Positions 18,991 through 28,573 of a DNA stretch of 64,000 nt are shown here, one piece after another. The notes beneath the pieces are model-generated. The model was not told the origin of the DNA and did no database searches. It worked only from the letters and a program-made list of their open reading frames with translations. Position 1 is the first letter of the stretch. Each line of letters begins with the position of its first letter. This DNA is from Brevibacterium senegalense (lineage in GTDB: Bacteria > Actinomycetota > Actinomycetes > Actinomycetales > Brevibacteriaceae), in assembly GCF_000285835.1 (NCBI RefSeq), contig NZ_HE978600.1, positions 274,196 to 338,195 of the forward strand. The letters are read 5' to 3'. The translations under genes and the position numbers were made by a program.

Positions 18991-19512
18991 TCAGCCGCGG
19001 TTCTGCCGGGTCTCGTCGTCCGAGTCGTCATCGGTCTCGGCCGAGTCGTCGATTGCCTCGCCCTGGGCCTCGTCCAGAGTCTCGTCCGTCTTCTCGACCG
19101 CGTCCTCCTGGACCGCGGCGTCGTCCACGACATCCTCAGCGGCCTCGCCGCCCGGGGCCTCGGCGGCCTCCGCCCGGTCCTCCTCGACGGGGGTGAGGGA
19201 CGAGAGATCGTCGGGGACCTCCGTGCCGCCCAGCTCGTCGTCCAGCGGGGTGTCCGCGACGGGCTGCTCGATCTGGCCGATCGCCTGGCGGTGGACGGTC
19301 AGCACTGTGCCGGGGCCGGATTCGATGACCACCTTGTTCTCCTCCGGCATCACCTCGACGACCGTGCCGAACACGCCGAAGGACGTCATCACCCGTGCGC
19401 CGGGAACCAGCCCCGTCGACAGCTTCTCCTGCTGCTGACGCTGCTTCTTGCGCGAATTCATCATGAAGAAGATGAGGAGCGCGCCGAATCCGAGGATGAG
19501 GATCATTTCCAT
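18991..19512 (-). CDS. yajC: preprotein translocase subunit YajC with long acidic tail
   Basis: 173 aa. The first 85 residues are a normal YajC: one membrane segment at about 2-18, the basic stretch RKKQRQQQEK, then MTSFGVFGTVVEVMPEENKVVIE. The remainder, from about residue 88, is an almost uniformly acidic, disordered tail that doubles the usual length. Second position of a ruvB-yajC-secD-secF run. A ribosome site (AAAGGCGG) lies about 10 nt before the ATG; a second ATG two codons later is possible. Confidence 0.92.
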   Translation of the reverse strand: MEMILILGFGALLIFFMMNSRKKQRQQQEKLSTGLVPGARVMTSFGVFGTVVEVMPEENKVVIESGPGTVLTVHRQAIGQIEQPVADTPLDDELGGTEVPDDLSSLTPVEEDRAEAAEAPGGEAAEDVVDDAAVQEDAVEKTDETLDEAQGEAIDDSAETDDDSDDETRQNRG

Positions 19513-19596
19513 GGGGCGGTGGCCGCCTTTCGTGAGGGGAGTCGAGAAGACCGGAGGCCAGTCTAGTGGTCCTGTCGAGGAGACTCACATCGAGGA

Positions 19597-20658
19597 TCAG
19601 AAAGCGTCGTCCGGCGCCTCGAGCCCCAAGTGCCGCCAGCCGTCGCCGGTCGCGACCCGCCCGCGCGGGGTGCGGGCCATGAGACCCTCGCGCACGAGGA
19701 ACGGCTCGACGACCTCTGCGACCGTCTCCGCCTCCTCCGCGACCGCGACCGCGAGCGTGGAGAGTCCCACCGGTCCCCCGCGGAACCGGACGCACAGCGC
19801 GTGGAGGACGGACCGGTCCAGCCGGTCGAGGCCCCGTTCGTCCACCTCGTAGACGGTGAGGGCGGCGCGGGCCGCGTCCTCGTCGATCCGCCCGTCGCCG
19901 CGGACCTGCGCCCAGTCGCGCACGCGGCGCAGCAGCCGGTTGGCGATGCGCGGAGTGCCGCGCGAGCGCGAGGCGATCTCGTGGAGGCCCGCCGGTTCCG
20001 CGTCGATCTCGAGCTTGCCCGAGGACCGGGCCAGCACCTGCAGCAGATCCGTCGTCGAGTAGAACTCGAGGTGTCCCGTGAACCCGAAGCGGTCGCGCAG
20101 CGGCGCCGGCAGCAGCCCCGACCGGGTCGTGGCGCCCACGAGCGTGAACGCCGGCAGGTCCAGCGGGATCGCGGTGGCGCCGGGCCCCTTCCCCACGATG
20201 ACGTCGACGCGGAAGTCCTCCATCGCGACGTAGAGCATCTCCTCCGCCGCACGTGACATCCGGTGGATCTCGTCGATGAAGAGGACCTCGCCCTCCTCCA
20301 GCGACGACAGGATCGCAGCGAGGTCGCCGGCGTGCTGGATCGCGGGACCGGAGGTCACCCGGATCTGCTGGTCCATCTCGTGCGCGATGATCATCGCGAG
20401 CGTCGTCTTCCCCAGCCCCGGCGGACCGGACAGCAGCACGTGGTCGGGAGCGCGGCCGCGGGCGCGGGCCGCGTCGAGGACGAGCGACAGCTGGTCCCGG
20501 ACCAGCGGCTGCCCCACGAACTCCCGCAGCCCCCGTGGCCGCAGCGCGGATTCCGCGGCGCGCTCCTGCTCGCCGGCGCCTGCGCGCGTGAGGCGCTCCG
20601 CCTCTGCGCCCGTGGGCCCGTCGTCCCCGAAGTCGACCTCGTACGACCGCTCGTTCAC
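19597..20658 (-). CDS. ruvB: Holliday junction branch-migration helicase RuvB
   Basis: AAA+ motor of RuvAB. 353 aa. Seen: [12 protein letters not shown], Walker [11 protein letters not shown], Walker [10 protein letters not shown], the arginine-finger region ([18 protein letters not shown]) and a C-terminal winged helix ending [17 protein letters not shown]. The GTG at 20658 overlaps the ruvA stop as GTGA. Expected to be co-transcribed with ruvA from the SOS-box promoter at 21.29 kb. Confidence 0.96.
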   Translation of the reverse strand: MNERSYEVDFGDDGPTGAEAERLTRAGAGEQERAAESALRPRGLREFVGQPLVRDQLSLVLDAARARGRAPDHVLLSGPPGLGKTTLAMIIAHEMDQQIRVTSGPAIQHAGDLAAILSSLEEGEVLFIDEIHRMSRAAEEMLYVAMEDFRVDVIVGKGPGATAIPLDLPAFTLVGATTRSGLLPAPLRDRFGFTGHLEFYSTTDLLQVLARSSGKLEIDAEPAGLHEIASRSRGTPRIANRLLRRVRDWAQVRGDGRIDEDAARAALTVYEVDERGLDRLDRSVLHALCVRFRGGPVGLSTLAVAVAEEAETVAEVVEPFLVREGLMARTPRGRVATGDGWRHLGLEAPDDAF

Positions 20659-21248
20659 CGGGGGCCGCCCAGCATCCGCAGCGCATCCTTCAGCAGTGCG
20701 GAGACGTCCGCGTCCGGTGTCGCCGCACGGGCGTCCGCGACCGCGCGCTCCGCCTGGGCGTCCTTCCAGCCCAGACCCACGAGCGCCTCGACCACCTGGT
20801 CGCCCGGCGCGGGCGCCGCGGTGACCTCGGCACCCGGCAGCATCGCGTCCACGGGAAGCCTGCCCGTGAGCTCGAGGAGCATGCGGGCCGCCCCCTTCGC
20901 CCCGATCCCGGGCACGGCGGTGAGCGCCTTCGCGTCCTCCGCCGCGACCGCCGCCGCCAGCCCGTCCGCACCCAGGACCGCCAGCACCGCCATCGCGAGC
21001 TTGGGACCCACGCCGGACACGGTCAGGAGCGTGCGGAAGACGCTGCGGGCGTGCGCCGCCTCGAAGCCGTAGAGGGTGAGGGAGTCCTCGCGGACCACGA
21101 GCTCCGTGTGCAGCTCGATCTCCTGGCCCTCGTGCATGCGCGCGGCGTGGCCGGGCACGATCGTGACGATCCGGCCCACCCCTCCCGCGAGGACGACGAC
21201 CGAGTCCGCCCGGACGGAGTGGGCGGTGCCTGTCAGGTACGCGATCAA
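20655..21248 (-). CDS. ruvA: Holliday junction DNA helicase subunit RuvA
   Basis: Junction-binding subunit that loads RuvB. 197 aa: OB-fold domain I ([24 protein letters not shown]), the tandem helix-hairpin-helix domain II ([17 protein letters not shown] and [19 protein letters not shown]) and a C-terminal RuvB-binding domain III. The start is TTG at 21248, chosen because AGGAG stands 8 nt upstream and the product begins with the family-typical (M)IAYLTG. A LexA-type box and a -10 precede it, separating it from ruvC. Confidence 0.95.
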   Translation of the reverse strand: MIAYLTGTAHSVRADSVVVLAGGVGRIVTIVPGHAARMHEGQEIELHTELVVREDSLTLYGFEAAHARSVFRTLLTVSGVGPKLAMAVLAVLGADGLAAAVAAEDAKALTAVPGIGAKGAARMLLELTGRLPVDAMLPGAEVTAAPAPGDQVVEALVGLGWKDAQAERAVADARAATPDADVSALLKDALRMLGGPR

Positions 21249-21272
21249 CGGGGCGACTCCTAGCGATCCTTT

Positions 21273-21288
21273 TCGAACACACGTGCGA
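21273..21288 (-). promoter_or_regulatory. LexA (SOS) box of ruvAB
   Basis: TCGAACACACGTGCGA fits the actinobacterial SOS box TCGAAC-N4-GTTCGA with one mismatch in the second arm. It lies just downstream of the -10 TAGACT (21293-21298), where LexA would cover the transcription start, and 24 nt before the ruvA TTG. Confidence 0.65.
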
Positions 21289-21292
21289 TTGC

Positions 21293-21298
21293 AGTCTA
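21293..21298 (-). promoter_or_regulatory. -10 box of ruvAB
   Basis: TAGACT on the minus strand in the 67-nt ruvC-ruvA gap, directly followed by the SOS box. The -35 (about TCGTGA) is poor. Confidence 0.45.
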
Positions 21299-21315
21299 AC
21301 CCAGCGGGGAGCTCC

Positions 21316-21915
21316 TCACGATTCCGCCGCGCGGAGTGCGGCGGCCCACTGCTCCTGCGCGGGCGTGAGCCCCGAGCCCTGCCGGCCGGCGGCCCGGCGC
21401 GCCAGCACGTCCTTGCGCTTGCCGGGGGTGGAGGCGCCCGCGGTGGCACCGCGCCACACGTGGGTGATCGCGAGCGCCAGCGCGTCCGCCGCGTCCGCCG
21501 GTCTGGGCGGGGCGTCGAGCCGCAGGATGCGCGTGACCATCCGCGTCACCTGCTTCTTGTCCGCGCGACCGCTGCCCGTGACGGCGGCCTTGACCTCCGA
21601 CGGCGTGTGCATCGCGACGGGGATGCCGCGGCGGGCCGCCAGACCCATCGTGAGGCCCGAGGCCTGCGCGGTGCCGATGATCGTCGAGACGTCCGAGCGG
21701 GCGAACACGCGCTCGATCGCGACGACGTCCGGCCGGTGCTCGTCGATCCACCCGTCGAAGGCCTCCGCGATCGTGCCCAGGCGCACGTCGACGGAGTCAT
21801 CCGCGGGCGTGCGGACGACCCCCACCGCGACGAGCCGGGGCTGCGCCGGCCTGCCGGACTCGACGACGCCCAGGCCCAGCCGGGTGAGCCCGGGGTCCAC
21901 GCCCAGGACCCGCAC
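21316..21915 (-). CDS. ruvC: Holliday junction resolvase RuvC
   Basis: Endonuclease that cuts junctions moved by RuvAB. 199 aa, RNase H fold with acidic residues at D7 ([13 protein letters not shown]), in VVAIERVF, and in the C-terminal [14 protein letters not shown]. The Arg/Lys-rich C-terminal extension past the fold is a little longer than in E. coli. It starts 3 nt after the yebC stop and so shares the upstream operon, while ruvAB also have their own SOS promoter. Confidence 0.96.
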   Translation of the reverse strand: MRVLGVDPGLTRLGLGVVESGRPAQPRLVAVGVVRTPADDSVDVRLGTIAEAFDGWIDEHRPDVVAIERVFARSDVSTIIGTAQASGLTMGLAARRGIPVAMHTPSEVKAAVTGSGRADKKQVTRMVTRILRLDAPPRPADAADALALAITHVWRGATAGASTPGKRKDVLARRAAGRQGSGLTPAQEQWAAALRAAES

Positions 21916-21918
21916 GTT

Positions 21919-22674
21919 TCAGTCCGCGTCGAGCGCTGCGAGCACGTCGTCGGACAGGTCGACGTTCGTGTAGACGTTCTGGACGTCGTCCAGGTCCTCG
22001 AGCGCATCGATGAGTCCGAAGAGCTTGCGCGCGGCGTCGACGTCCACCGGCACCTCGACGGTCGGGACGAAGGCGGCCTCGGCGGACTCGTAGTCGAGTC
22101 CCGCCTCCACGACCGCGGTGCGGACGGGGACGAGATCCGTCGCCTCGGAGATGACCTCCCACTGCTCGCCCGCGTCCTTGATCTCCTCCGCACCGGCCTC
22201 GAGCGTCGCCTCGAGGATCGCGTCCTCGTCCGCCGCGTCCTTCCGGACGGCGACGACGCCCTTGCGGTTGAAGTTGTAGGCGACGGAGCCAGGATCGCCC
22301 ATCGACCCGTTGTTGCGGGTCACGGCCACGCGCACATCGGAGGCCGCGCGGTTGCGGTTGTCGGTCAGGCACTCGATGAGCACCGCGACGCCGCCGGCGC
22401 CGTAGCCCTCGTACATGATCGTCTCGTAGTCGACCCCGCCGCCGTCCAGGCCGCCGCCGCGCTTGACCGCCCGGTCGATGTTGTCACTGGGGACCGACGA
22501 CTTCTTGGCCCGCTGCACCGCGTCGTACAGGGTGGGGTTGCCGTCCAGATCCGGACCGCCGTTGCGCGCCGCGACCTCGATGTTCTTGATGAGCTTCGCG
22601 AACAGCTTGCCGCGCTTCGCATCGATCGCGGCCTTCTTGTGCTTGGTCGTCGCCCACTTGGAGTGGCCTGCCAC
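21919..22674 (-). CDS. yebC: YebC/PmpR-family translation factor/regulator
   Basis: 251 aa, the TACO1/YebC family linked to relief of ribosome stalling on proline-rich stretches and to transcriptional control. Seen: [47 protein letters not shown] and [14 protein letters not shown]. Two starts are possible: ATG 22680 abuts the GGAGGA with no spacing, while GTG 22674 sits 6 nt after it and gives (M)AGHSKW, so the GTG is preferred. Located between pgsA and ruvC as in most actinobacteria. Confidence 0.95.
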   Translation of the reverse strand: MAGHSKWATTKHKKAAIDAKRGKLFAKLIKNIEVAARNGGPDLDGNPTLYDAVQRAKKSSVPSDNIDRAVKRGGGLDGGGVDYETIMYEGYGAGGVAVLIECLTDNRNRAASDVRVAVTRNNGSMGDPGSVAYNFNRKGVVAVRKDAADEDAILEATLEAGAEEIKDAGEQWEVISEATDLVPVRTAVVEAGLDYESAEAAFVPTVEVPVDVDAARKLFGLIDALEDLDDVQNVYTNVDLSDDVLAALDAD

Positions 22675-22712
22675 GTGCATTCCTCCGTATCAGTCGAGAG
22701 CCGGGTGACACG

Positions 22713-23333
22713 TCATTCTACAGTCGGGCCGCCCGCCAGCTGGGCGCGCACCGCCGCCATCCGCTGGGCGACGGTGATGATGCAGAGGACGCTCAGCGCG
22801 CCCAGGGCGATCGTGAGGGCCACGACGGGGACCCCCAGACCCACGACGCCCGTCACGACGAGGGTGACGAGCAGCCGATCCGCCCTCTCCGCGATGCCAC
22901 CGGCGGCCGTGACGCCCAATGCCTCGCCGCGGGCCCGCACGTAGGACACGAGCGAACCGGTCACGAGGCAGATGAGGGCGAGCAGCGCCGTGAGCGGGTC
23001 GTCGGTGCCCAGGAAGAACCAGAGTGCGAGCCCTACGAAGACGGCGGAGTCAGCGATCCGGTCGAGGGTCGAGTCGAGGAAGGCGCCCCACTTCGAGCTC
23101 TCCCCCGACAGCCGCGCCATGATGCCGTCGAGCATGTCCGCCAGCACGAACACCGTGATGACGACGGTGCCCCAGAACAGGTGTCCCAGCGGGTACGCGA
23201 CGAGGGCGCCCAGGCAGACGCCGATCGTCCCGATCACGGTCACCGCGTCCGCGGTGAGGCCCAGTCGCAGCAGGAGCTTCGCCGGCGGGGTGAAGAGGCG
23301 GGTGAACGCCGCCCGCGCGAGCGAGTTGAGCAT
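22713..23333 (-). CDS. pgsA: CDP-alcohol phosphatidyltransferase, probable phosphatidylinositol-phosphate synthase
   Basis: Integral membrane enzyme moving a phosphatidyl group from CDP-diacylglycerol to an alcohol, in actinobacteria usually inositol-1-phosphate (PgsA1). 206 aa, about six membrane segments. The full active-site signature is present: D66-x2-D69-G-x2-A-R74-x8-G83-x3-D87-x3-D91, in the inositol-type setting SGESSKWGAFLDSTLDRIADS. Its ATG overlaps the peptidase stop by one base (TGATG). The patB1-like acyltransferase and pimA that normally follow are missing. Function as PI-phosphate synthase is inferred from motif context and neighbours. Confidence 0.88.
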   Translation of the reverse strand: MLNSLARAAFTRLFTPPAKLLLRLGLTADAVTVIGTIGVCLGALVAYPLGHLFWGTVVITVFVLADMLDGIMARLSGESSKWGAFLDSTLDRIADSAVFVGLALWFFLGTDDPLTALLALICLVTGSLVSYVRARGEALGVTAAGGIAERADRLLVTLVVTGVVGLGVPVVALTIALGALSVLCIITVAQRMAAVRAQLAGGPTVE

Positions 23334-25276
23334 CAGGCGTCCTGCTCCGCGGGCCCGGAGCCGCCCAGGTGGCGCCCCCACCACTCGACGATCGCACGGG
23401 AGCGGGCGACGCGGTGACGCGGCCGCCCGCTGCGGGACAGTTCGTGGTCCTCTCCGGGGAAGACGAGCATCTCCGCCTCGACCCCGTGCCGCAGCAGCCC
23501 CGCGTAGTACTGCTGGGCCTGCTCGAGCGGGCACCGCAGGTCCTGTTCCGAGTGGAGGACGAGCGTGGGGGTGCGGACGTCTCCCACGCGCGCGACCGCG
23601 GACTGGCGCGCGACCTCGGCCGGGTCCGTGCCCACGTACGCGTGGCCGAAATGCATGCCGATGTCGCTCGTGCCGGCGAAGGCGACCGGGTCGAGGAACC
23701 CGCGCTCCACGATCGCGGCGGCGAAGCGGTGGTGGGCGGAGGTGATCATCGCGGTGAGGTAGCCGCCGTACGAGCCGCCGGCCACGCCCTGCCGACTGCG
23801 GTCGAGGGCGGGGTGCGCCTCCAGCGCGGCGTCGAGGACGGCCAGCACGTCCCGGGCCGCGGGCTCCGCGAAGTCGCCCCGGACCGCCAGGCCCCAGTCG
23901 CGCCCGCGTCCGGCGGAGCCGCGCGGGTTGGACCACACGACGCCGATCCCCGCGTCCAGCAGCACCTGCACCTCGTCGAGGACGGCGGCCGTGTACTGAG
24001 CGAACGGGCCGCCGTGGATGAGGAGCACGACGGGATGCGGACCGGGGCCCTCCGGCACGGCGCACCAGCCGTGCACCTCTCCCCCGTCGGTCTGCGCGGT
24101 GATCGCGTGCGCTCGGGACCAGTCCGGGCCCGGCAGCGCGGTGAGCGGGACCGGCTCCGCGTCCGGGTCCAGCCGGAACACGTCTCCCGCGCTCGCGGGC
24201 GTCGCCGCCGTCACGACGATCCGACCGTCCGCATCCGCGTCCCAGCCGGTCACGACCCAGTCGTCCGGGGTGAGTGCCTCGACGTGCGCCTGACCGCCGC
24301 CCTCTCCGGGGAGGGTGATCCGGACGAGGCGCTCGGCCCCGTCGTGCGTCTCGAGGCACATCGCACGGCCGTCCACGACGCGCAGGTCGCCGCCCAGCTC
24401 GCACCGGTCCTCCGGGGTCAGGCGCACGGTCGAGCCGTCGCGGGTGTCGTGGAGGTGCAGTCCCGCGACCCGGGCCACGAAATCCGCGTGGCCCGGCCCC
24501 ATGTCCGCCGCCAGGAGCAGGACGCGGTCGCGGTCCAGCCACGCGTGCGACCCGACGCTCAGCGTGCCCGTGTCGAGACGGTGGGCACCGTCAGGACCCA
24601 CGATCCAGACCGCCGTGCGCAGATCCGCGACGGTGCCGGGCTCCACTGCCGGCCCCAGGGCGGAGACCCGACCGTGCTGCGCGCGCGGCTCGCGCACGTC
24701 CCCGCGCAGGCGGAGGACCTCGGTGGTGGCGGGCAGCGGGATGCCCCCCGCGGGCGCGGCGGCCGCCTCGTCGTCGAGCGGCACCCGCAGCAGCCGCGCG
24801 GGGCGGTCGAGGGTGTAGCCCAGCCCGTTCGCCTGGTACTGGGCCGTCGTGATCCTGCGCGGGGCCTCAGCCTCGGGTCCCACGTCCGGATCGGTGCCGT
24901 ACCGGCCGGGCTCCGGGTCACGGGCGATGACGAGGGCGTCGTGACCGTCCAGGACGGCGTCGAGGACTCCCAGCGGCTCGTCCGTCACCGCGCGGGGCAG
25001 ACCGTCGCCGAGGCCGGCCCACAGCTGCGCGGGCCCGTCGCCGGTCGCGCGGAGGAGGGCCCGGACCCCGCCCGATTGCACGAGTCCGCGGTCGGAGGTC
25101 CCCGACGAGAACCGTCGCACGGGTCCGGGCCCGGACAGCGGCACCGTGTGGAGGCGGGTCGTGTACACGTCCGCCTCGAGGTCGGGACGGGTGATCTCGA
25201 CGACGACCGCGTCCTCGAGCAGCAGCGGGCGCCCCACCGTGTGGAACGCGGCGATGAGGTCCCGGGGATCAGCCAC
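23333..25276 (-). CDS. S9-family (prolyl oligopeptidase-type) serine peptidase
   Basis: 647 aa: an N-terminal beta-propeller region of low conservation and a C-terminal alpha/beta-hydrolase. Nucleophile in GGSYGGYL, preceded by the family's HGGPFAQY and SNPRGSAGRG; acid in LHSEQDLRCPLEQ; histidine in GEDHELSRSGRP, the pattern of acylaminoacyl-peptidase/dipeptidyl-peptidase IV relatives. No signal peptide is seen, so it is likely cytoplasmic. GTG 25276 overlaps the HIT gene by 8 nt. Its place between the HIT gene and pgsA is unusual; no functional link is known. Confidence 0.9.
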   Translation of the reverse strand: MADPRDLIAAFHTVGRPLLLEDAVVVEITRPDLEADVYTTRLHTVPLSGPGPVRRFSSGTSDRGLVQSGGVRALLRATGDGPAQLWAGLGDGLPRAVTDEPLGVLDAVLDGHDALVIARDPEPGRYGTDPDVGPEAEAPRRITTAQYQANGLGYTLDRPARLLRVPLDDEAAAAPAGGIPLPATTEVLRLRGDVREPRAQHGRVSALGPAVEPGTVADLRTAVWIVGPDGAHRLDTGTLSVGSHAWLDRDRVLLLAADMGPGHADFVARVAGLHLHDTRDGSTVRLTPEDRCELGGDLRVVDGRAMCLETHDGAERLVRITLPGEGGGQAHVEALTPDDWVVTGWDADADGRIVVTAATPASAGDVFRLDPDAEPVPLTALPGPDWSRAHAITAQTDGGEVHGWCAVPEGPGPHPVVLLIHGGPFAQYTAAVLDEVQVLLDAGIGVVWSNPRGSAGRGRDWGLAVRGDFAEPAARDVLAVLDAALEAHPALDRSRQGVAGGSYGGYLTAMITSAHHRFAAAIVERGFLDPVAFAGTSDIGMHFGHAYVGTDPAEVARQSAVARVGDVRTPTLVLHSEQDLRCPLEQAQQYYAGLLRHGVEAEMLVFPGEDHELSRSGRPRHRVARSRAIVEWWGRHLGGSGPAEQDA

Positions 25277-25862
25277 CGGCGCCCCACTCCGCGGCCACGA
25301 GGGCGCGCACCTGGTCGTGGACCTGCGGCAGCGCCTTCGTCTGCGCGACGATCGGCAGGAAGTTCGCGTCCCCGGCGAACCGCGGGACGACGTGCTGGTG
25401 CAGGTGCGCGGCGATGCCCGCACCGCCAGCCGCACCCTGGTTCATCCCCAGGTTGAAGCCGGGCGGCGAGGACACGCGGCGGATCGCCCGCATCGCCTCC
25501 TGCGTGAACTCCGCCAGCTCGCGGGTCTCGTCCGCCGTCAGGTCCGTGTAGTCGGCCACGTGCCGGTACGGGCAGACGAGCAGGTGGCCCGGGTTGTACG
25601 GGTACAGGTTGAGCACCGCGTAGACGTGCTCACCGCGCGCCACGATGAGGCCTTCCTCGTCCGTGCGACCGGGTGCGGCGCAGAACGGGCAGTCGACGGC
25701 TCCCCCGTCCGTGGGCTTCTGGTCGCCGGCCACGTAGACCATGCGGTGCGGCGTCCACAGCCGGTCGAACCCGTCCGTCTGCCGCGGGAATCCCTCCGGC
25801 GACTCGGCCTGCACAGGCGGCGCGCCGCCCGGCGACGCCTCCTGCGGCGCCCCGCCCGTCAT
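25269..25862 (-). CDS. HIT-domain protein, Ap4A phosphorylase-type
   Basis: 197 aa. HIT motif H153-L-H155-Q-H157-V-V-P, with CPFC (58-61) as half of a probable zinc site, and a variable 30-residue N-terminus. Homologous by motif and position to the mycobacterial HIT protein beside thrS and pgsA1, which is a diadenosine tetraphosphate phosphorylase; that activity here is inferred. ATG overlaps the thrS stop (ATGA), so it is coupled to thrS. Confidence 0.9.
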   Translation of the reverse strand: MTGGAPQEASPGGAPPVQAESPEGFPRQTDGFDRLWTPHRMVYVAGDQKPTDGGAVDCPFCAAPGRTDEEGLIVARGEHVYAVLNLYPYNPGHLLVCPYRHVADYTDLTADETRELAEFTQEAMRAIRRVSSPPGFNLGMNQGAAGGAGIAAHLHQHVVPRFAGDANFLPIVAQTKALPQVHDQVRALVAAEWGAGG

Positions 25863-27868
25863 ACCTGCGCCTTCGAACGGATCGCCGCGAGGATCTCCTC
25901 GACCGCCTCGTCGACGGGGACGCCGTTGCGCTGCGACCCGTCGCGGAAGCGGAACGACACGGCCTCGGCCTCCTGGTCCTCGCCGCCGGCGATGAGGATG
26001 AAAGGCACCTTCTGCTTCGTGGCGGTGCGGATCTTCTTGGGCATCCGGTCCGCGGAGTCGTCGACCTCGACCCGCACGCCGTGCGCGCGCAGCCGCTGGG
26101 CGATCTCCTGGAGGTACGGCGCGAAGGCCTCTGCGACGGGGACTCCCACGACCTGCACCGGGGCCAGCCAGACGGGGAACGCACCGGCGTAGTGCTCCGT
26201 CAGCACGCCCATGAACCGCTCGATCGAGCCGAACTTCGCGGAGTGGATCATGACCGGGCGCTGGCGGCTGCCGTCGGAGGCCTGGTACTCGAGATCGAAC
26301 CGCTCCGGCTGGTTGAAGTCGTACTGCACGGTCGACATCTGCCACGTGCGTCCGATCGCATCGCGCGCCTGGACGGAGATCTTGGGCCCGTAGTAGGCCG
26401 CGCCGCCCGGATCCGGCACCAGTTCCAGGCCGGTCTCGCGGGCGACGGACTCGAGGACCTGCGTCGCGGTCCGCCACTGCTCGTCGGAGCCGATGAACTT
26501 GTCCTTCTTCCGACCGTCCTCGTCGCGGGTGGAGAGCTCGAGGTAGAAGTCGTCGAGGCCGAAGTCCCGGAGCAGGGAGAGGATGAAGTCGAGGAGGTGC
26601 CGGATCTCGTCCGCCGCCCCCTCCTGCGTCACGTACGAGTGGGAGTCGTCCTGGGCGAAGCCGCGCACGCGCGTGAGGCCGTGGATGACGCCGGAGGGCT
26701 CGTCGCGGTAGACGGAGCCGAACTCGAAGAGCCGCAGCGGGAGTTCGCGGTAGGAGCGGCCGCGGGCGCGGTAGATGAGGTTGTGCATGGGGCAGTTCAT
26801 CGCCTTGAGGCGATAGGGGTGCCCGGGCTTGACCACACGGCCGTCCGCGTCGCGCACCTCGTCGACCGCGAGGGCGGGGAACATGCCCTCCTCGTAGTAG
26901 GGCAGGTGGCCCGAGGTGTGGAACAGCTCCTCCTTCGAGATGTGGGGGGTGCCCACGTACTCGAAGCCCGAGGCGATGTGCCGGGCGCGGACGTAGTCCT
27001 CCATCTCGCGCTTGATGACACCGCCCTTGGGGTGGAAGACCGGCAGGCCGGAGCCCAGCTCGTCGGGGAACGAGAAGAGGTCCAGCTCGATGCCCAGGCG
27101 ACGGTGGTCCCGGCGCTCCGCCTCCGCGAGGCGCTCCTGGTGCGCGCGGAGGTCCTCCTTGCTGGCCCATGCGGTGCCGTAGACGCGCTGCAGCGAGTCC
27201 CGCGACTGGTCGCCGCGCCAGTAAGCGGCGGACGACCGGGTCACGGCGAAGCCCTGGCCGATGTGCTTGGTGGTGGGCAGGTGCGGACCGCGGCACAGGT
27301 CCTGCCAGACGACCTCGCCCTTGCGGTTGCGGTTCTCGTACACCGTCAGGTCGCCCGCGGCGACCTCGACGGCCGCCTCGTCGTCGGCGGACGGGCTGAA
27401 GCGGGTCGTGATGAGCTCCGTCTTGAAGGGCTCGTCCGCCATGCGCGCCAGCGCGTCCTCCTCCGACACCTCGACGCGGTGGAAGGTCTGCCCCTCCTTG
27501 ATGATCTGCTTGGCGCGCTTCTCGATCTCCTTGAGATCCTCCGGGGTGAACGGATCGACGCCTCCGAAGTCGAAGTAGAACCCGTCGGTGATGAAGGGGC
27601 CGATGCCCAGCGTGCTGCCGGGGAACAGCTCCTGGACCGCTTGCGCCACGACGTGCCCGGCGGAGTGCCGGAGGATGTCGAGGCCGTCCTGGTCCGCGAG
27701 CGTGATGGGTTCGACTGCATCACCCGGGCTCAGCGTCCGGCTGAGGTCCGCAGGGGCGCCGTTGAGACGGAGGGCGACGACGTCGCGGCGATCCGCGAAC
27801 AGCTGCGTCCCCGTCATCCCCTCCTCGATCTCCTGGGGCCGTCCGTCGAGGGTGATGCTGTGAGCCAC
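25859..27868 (-). CDS. thrS: threonyl-tRNA synthetase
   Basis: 669 aa. TGS domain, editing domain with [17 protein letters not shown] and the later CRGPHLP, class II core (motif 2 region [26 protein letters not shown]) and anticodon domain ([18 protein letters not shown]). The GTG at 27868 is chosen: AAGGAG stands 6 nt upstream. The ATG at 27883 overlaps that ribosome site, so it is unlikely. No T-box leader was found; the upstream 150 nt holds only the tRNA terminator. Confidence 0.96.
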   Translation of the reverse strand: MAHSITLDGRPQEIEEGMTGTQLFADRRDVVALRLNGAPADLSRTLSPGDAVEPITLADQDGLDILRHSAGHVVAQAVQELFPGSTLGIGPFITDGFYFDFGGVDPFTPEDLKEIEKRAKQIIKEGQTFHRVEVSEEDALARMADEPFKTELITTRFSPSADDEAAVEVAAGDLTVYENRNRKGEVVWQDLCRGPHLPTTKHIGQGFAVTRSSAAYWRGDQSRDSLQRVYGTAWASKEDLRAHQERLAEAERRDHRRLGIELDLFSFPDELGSGLPVFHPKGGVIKREMEDYVRARHIASGFEYVGTPHISKEELFHTSGHLPYYEEGMFPALAVDEVRDADGRVVKPGHPYRLKAMNCPMHNLIYRARGRSYRELPLRLFEFGSVYRDEPSGVIHGLTRVRGFAQDDSHSYVTQEGAADEIRHLLDFILSLLRDFGLDDFYLELSTRDEDGRKKDKFIGSDEQWRTATQVLESVARETGLELVPDPGGAAYYGPKISVQARDAIGRTWQMSTVQYDFNQPERFDLEYQASDGSRQRPVMIHSAKFGSIERFMGVLTEHYAGAFPVWLAPVQVVGVPVAEAFAPYLQEIAQRLRAHGVRVEVDDSADRMPKKIRTATKQKVPFILIAGGEDQEAEAVSFRFRDGSQRNGVPVDEAVEEILAAIRSKAQV

Positions 27869-27980
27869 GTGGCGCTCCTTCATGGGTGGGCGATGACGGG
27901 GACAGACCGGGTCCCGCGCCACGAGCGAGTCTAACGCGTGGTCCGCACCCCGCACCGTCCGGTGGGAGCCGCTGAATGCG

Positions 27981-28010
27981 AGGAGCCCCCCGGTCTCCCG
28001 GGGGGCTCCT
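27981..28010 (-). terminator. terminator of the tRNA cluster
   Basis: Perfect 13-bp stem (27981-27993 with 27998-28010), 4-nt loop TCTC, 8 nt after the last tRNA. No U-tract. It separates the tRNA operon from thrS. Confidence 0.8.
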
Positions 28011-28018
28011 CATCCCTG

Positions 28019-28090
28019 TGCGCGATACTGGGATCGAACCAGTGACCTCTTCCGTGTCAGGGAAGCGCGCTACCGCTGCGCCAATCGCGC
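28019..28090 (-). tRNA. tRNA-Val (GAC)
   Basis: 72 nt, no encoded CCA. Acceptor GCGCGAT pairs with ATCGCGC, discriminator A73. Anticodon loop CTGACAC within stem CTTCC/GGAAG gives GAC. T-arm GGTTCGATCC. Almost identical to the neighbouring Val-CAC gene. Confidence 0.95.
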
Positions 28091-28154
28091 CTGTGCACAG
28101 GCTATTCAGCTGTGGTGGTCACCGCGTGAGCGGTGCCGGCGGATGTCTCCGCCG

Positions 28155-28226
28155 TGCGCGATACTGGGATCGAACCAGTGACCTCTTCCGTGTGAAGGAA
28201 GCGCGCTACCCCTGCGCCAATCGCGC
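28155..28226 (-). tRNA. tRNA-Val (CAC)
   Basis: 72 nt, same acceptor, D-, T- and anticodon stems as tRNA-Val(GAC); the loop TTCACAC gives CAC. Differences are limited to the anticodon loop and one D-loop position, so the two are recent or concerted duplicates. Confidence 0.95.
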
Positions 28227-28248
28227 TCTGCCCCGTAGGGGCCTAGCG

Positions 28249-28319
28249 AGGTGGAGAGGGGATTCGAACCCCCGTATACGGCTTTGCAGGCCGCTGCCTC
28301 GCCTCTCGGCCACTCCACC
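28249..28319 (-). tRNA. tRNA-Cys (GCA)
   Basis: 71 nt. Acceptor GGTGGAG pairs with CTCCACC, discriminator U73 as expected for Cys, anticodon loop CTGCAAA gives GCA, T-arm GGTTCGAATCC. No encoded CCA. Confidence 0.95.
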
Positions 28320-28353
28320 GTGGGACGGTTGACCTGTCATTGACCTGTCTCCG

Positions 28354-28426
28354 AGCGGATGACGGGACTCGAACCCGCGACCCTCACCTTGGCAAGGTGA
28401 TGCTCTACCAACTGAGCCACATCCGC
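28354..28426 (-). tRNA. tRNA-Gly (GCC)
   Basis: 73 nt. Acceptor GCGGATG pairs with CATCCGC, discriminator U73, anticodon loop TTGCCAA gives GCC. First gene of the Gly-Cys-Val-Val cluster. No encoded CCA. Confidence 0.95.
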
Positions 28427-28477
28427 GTGGAAGCTCTCGCTCCCTGTGTTCCGGGCTGTTCCCCGCAACGAGAGATA

Positions 28478-28507
28478 AATCTACACGGCCCCCCGGGCCA
28501 AGTCCAA
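28478..28507 (-). promoter_or_regulatory. promoter of the tRNA cluster
   Basis: On the minus strand, -35 TTGGAC (28502-28507), an 18-bp GC-rich spacer and -10 TAGATT (28478-28483), about 50 nt before tRNA-Gly. Confidence 0.6.
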
Positions 28508-28560
28508 TCGTCCTGGAGTGGCCCTCGTCACATGCTGAGAGGCGGCCCAGGATGCGTGCT

Positions 28561-28566
28561 TAGACT
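28561..28566 (+). promoter_or_regulatory. -10 box, probable leaderless promoter of the PGPGW protein
   Basis: TAGACT, 7-nt spacer, then GTG 28574. No ribosome site in between. Confidence 0.5.
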
Positions 28567-28573
28567 CCGGGAT

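Noticed and set aside
27869..28018. Possible T-box or threonine leader before thrS
   Set aside because: No T-box sequence or stem I; the only structure is the tRNA-cluster terminator.
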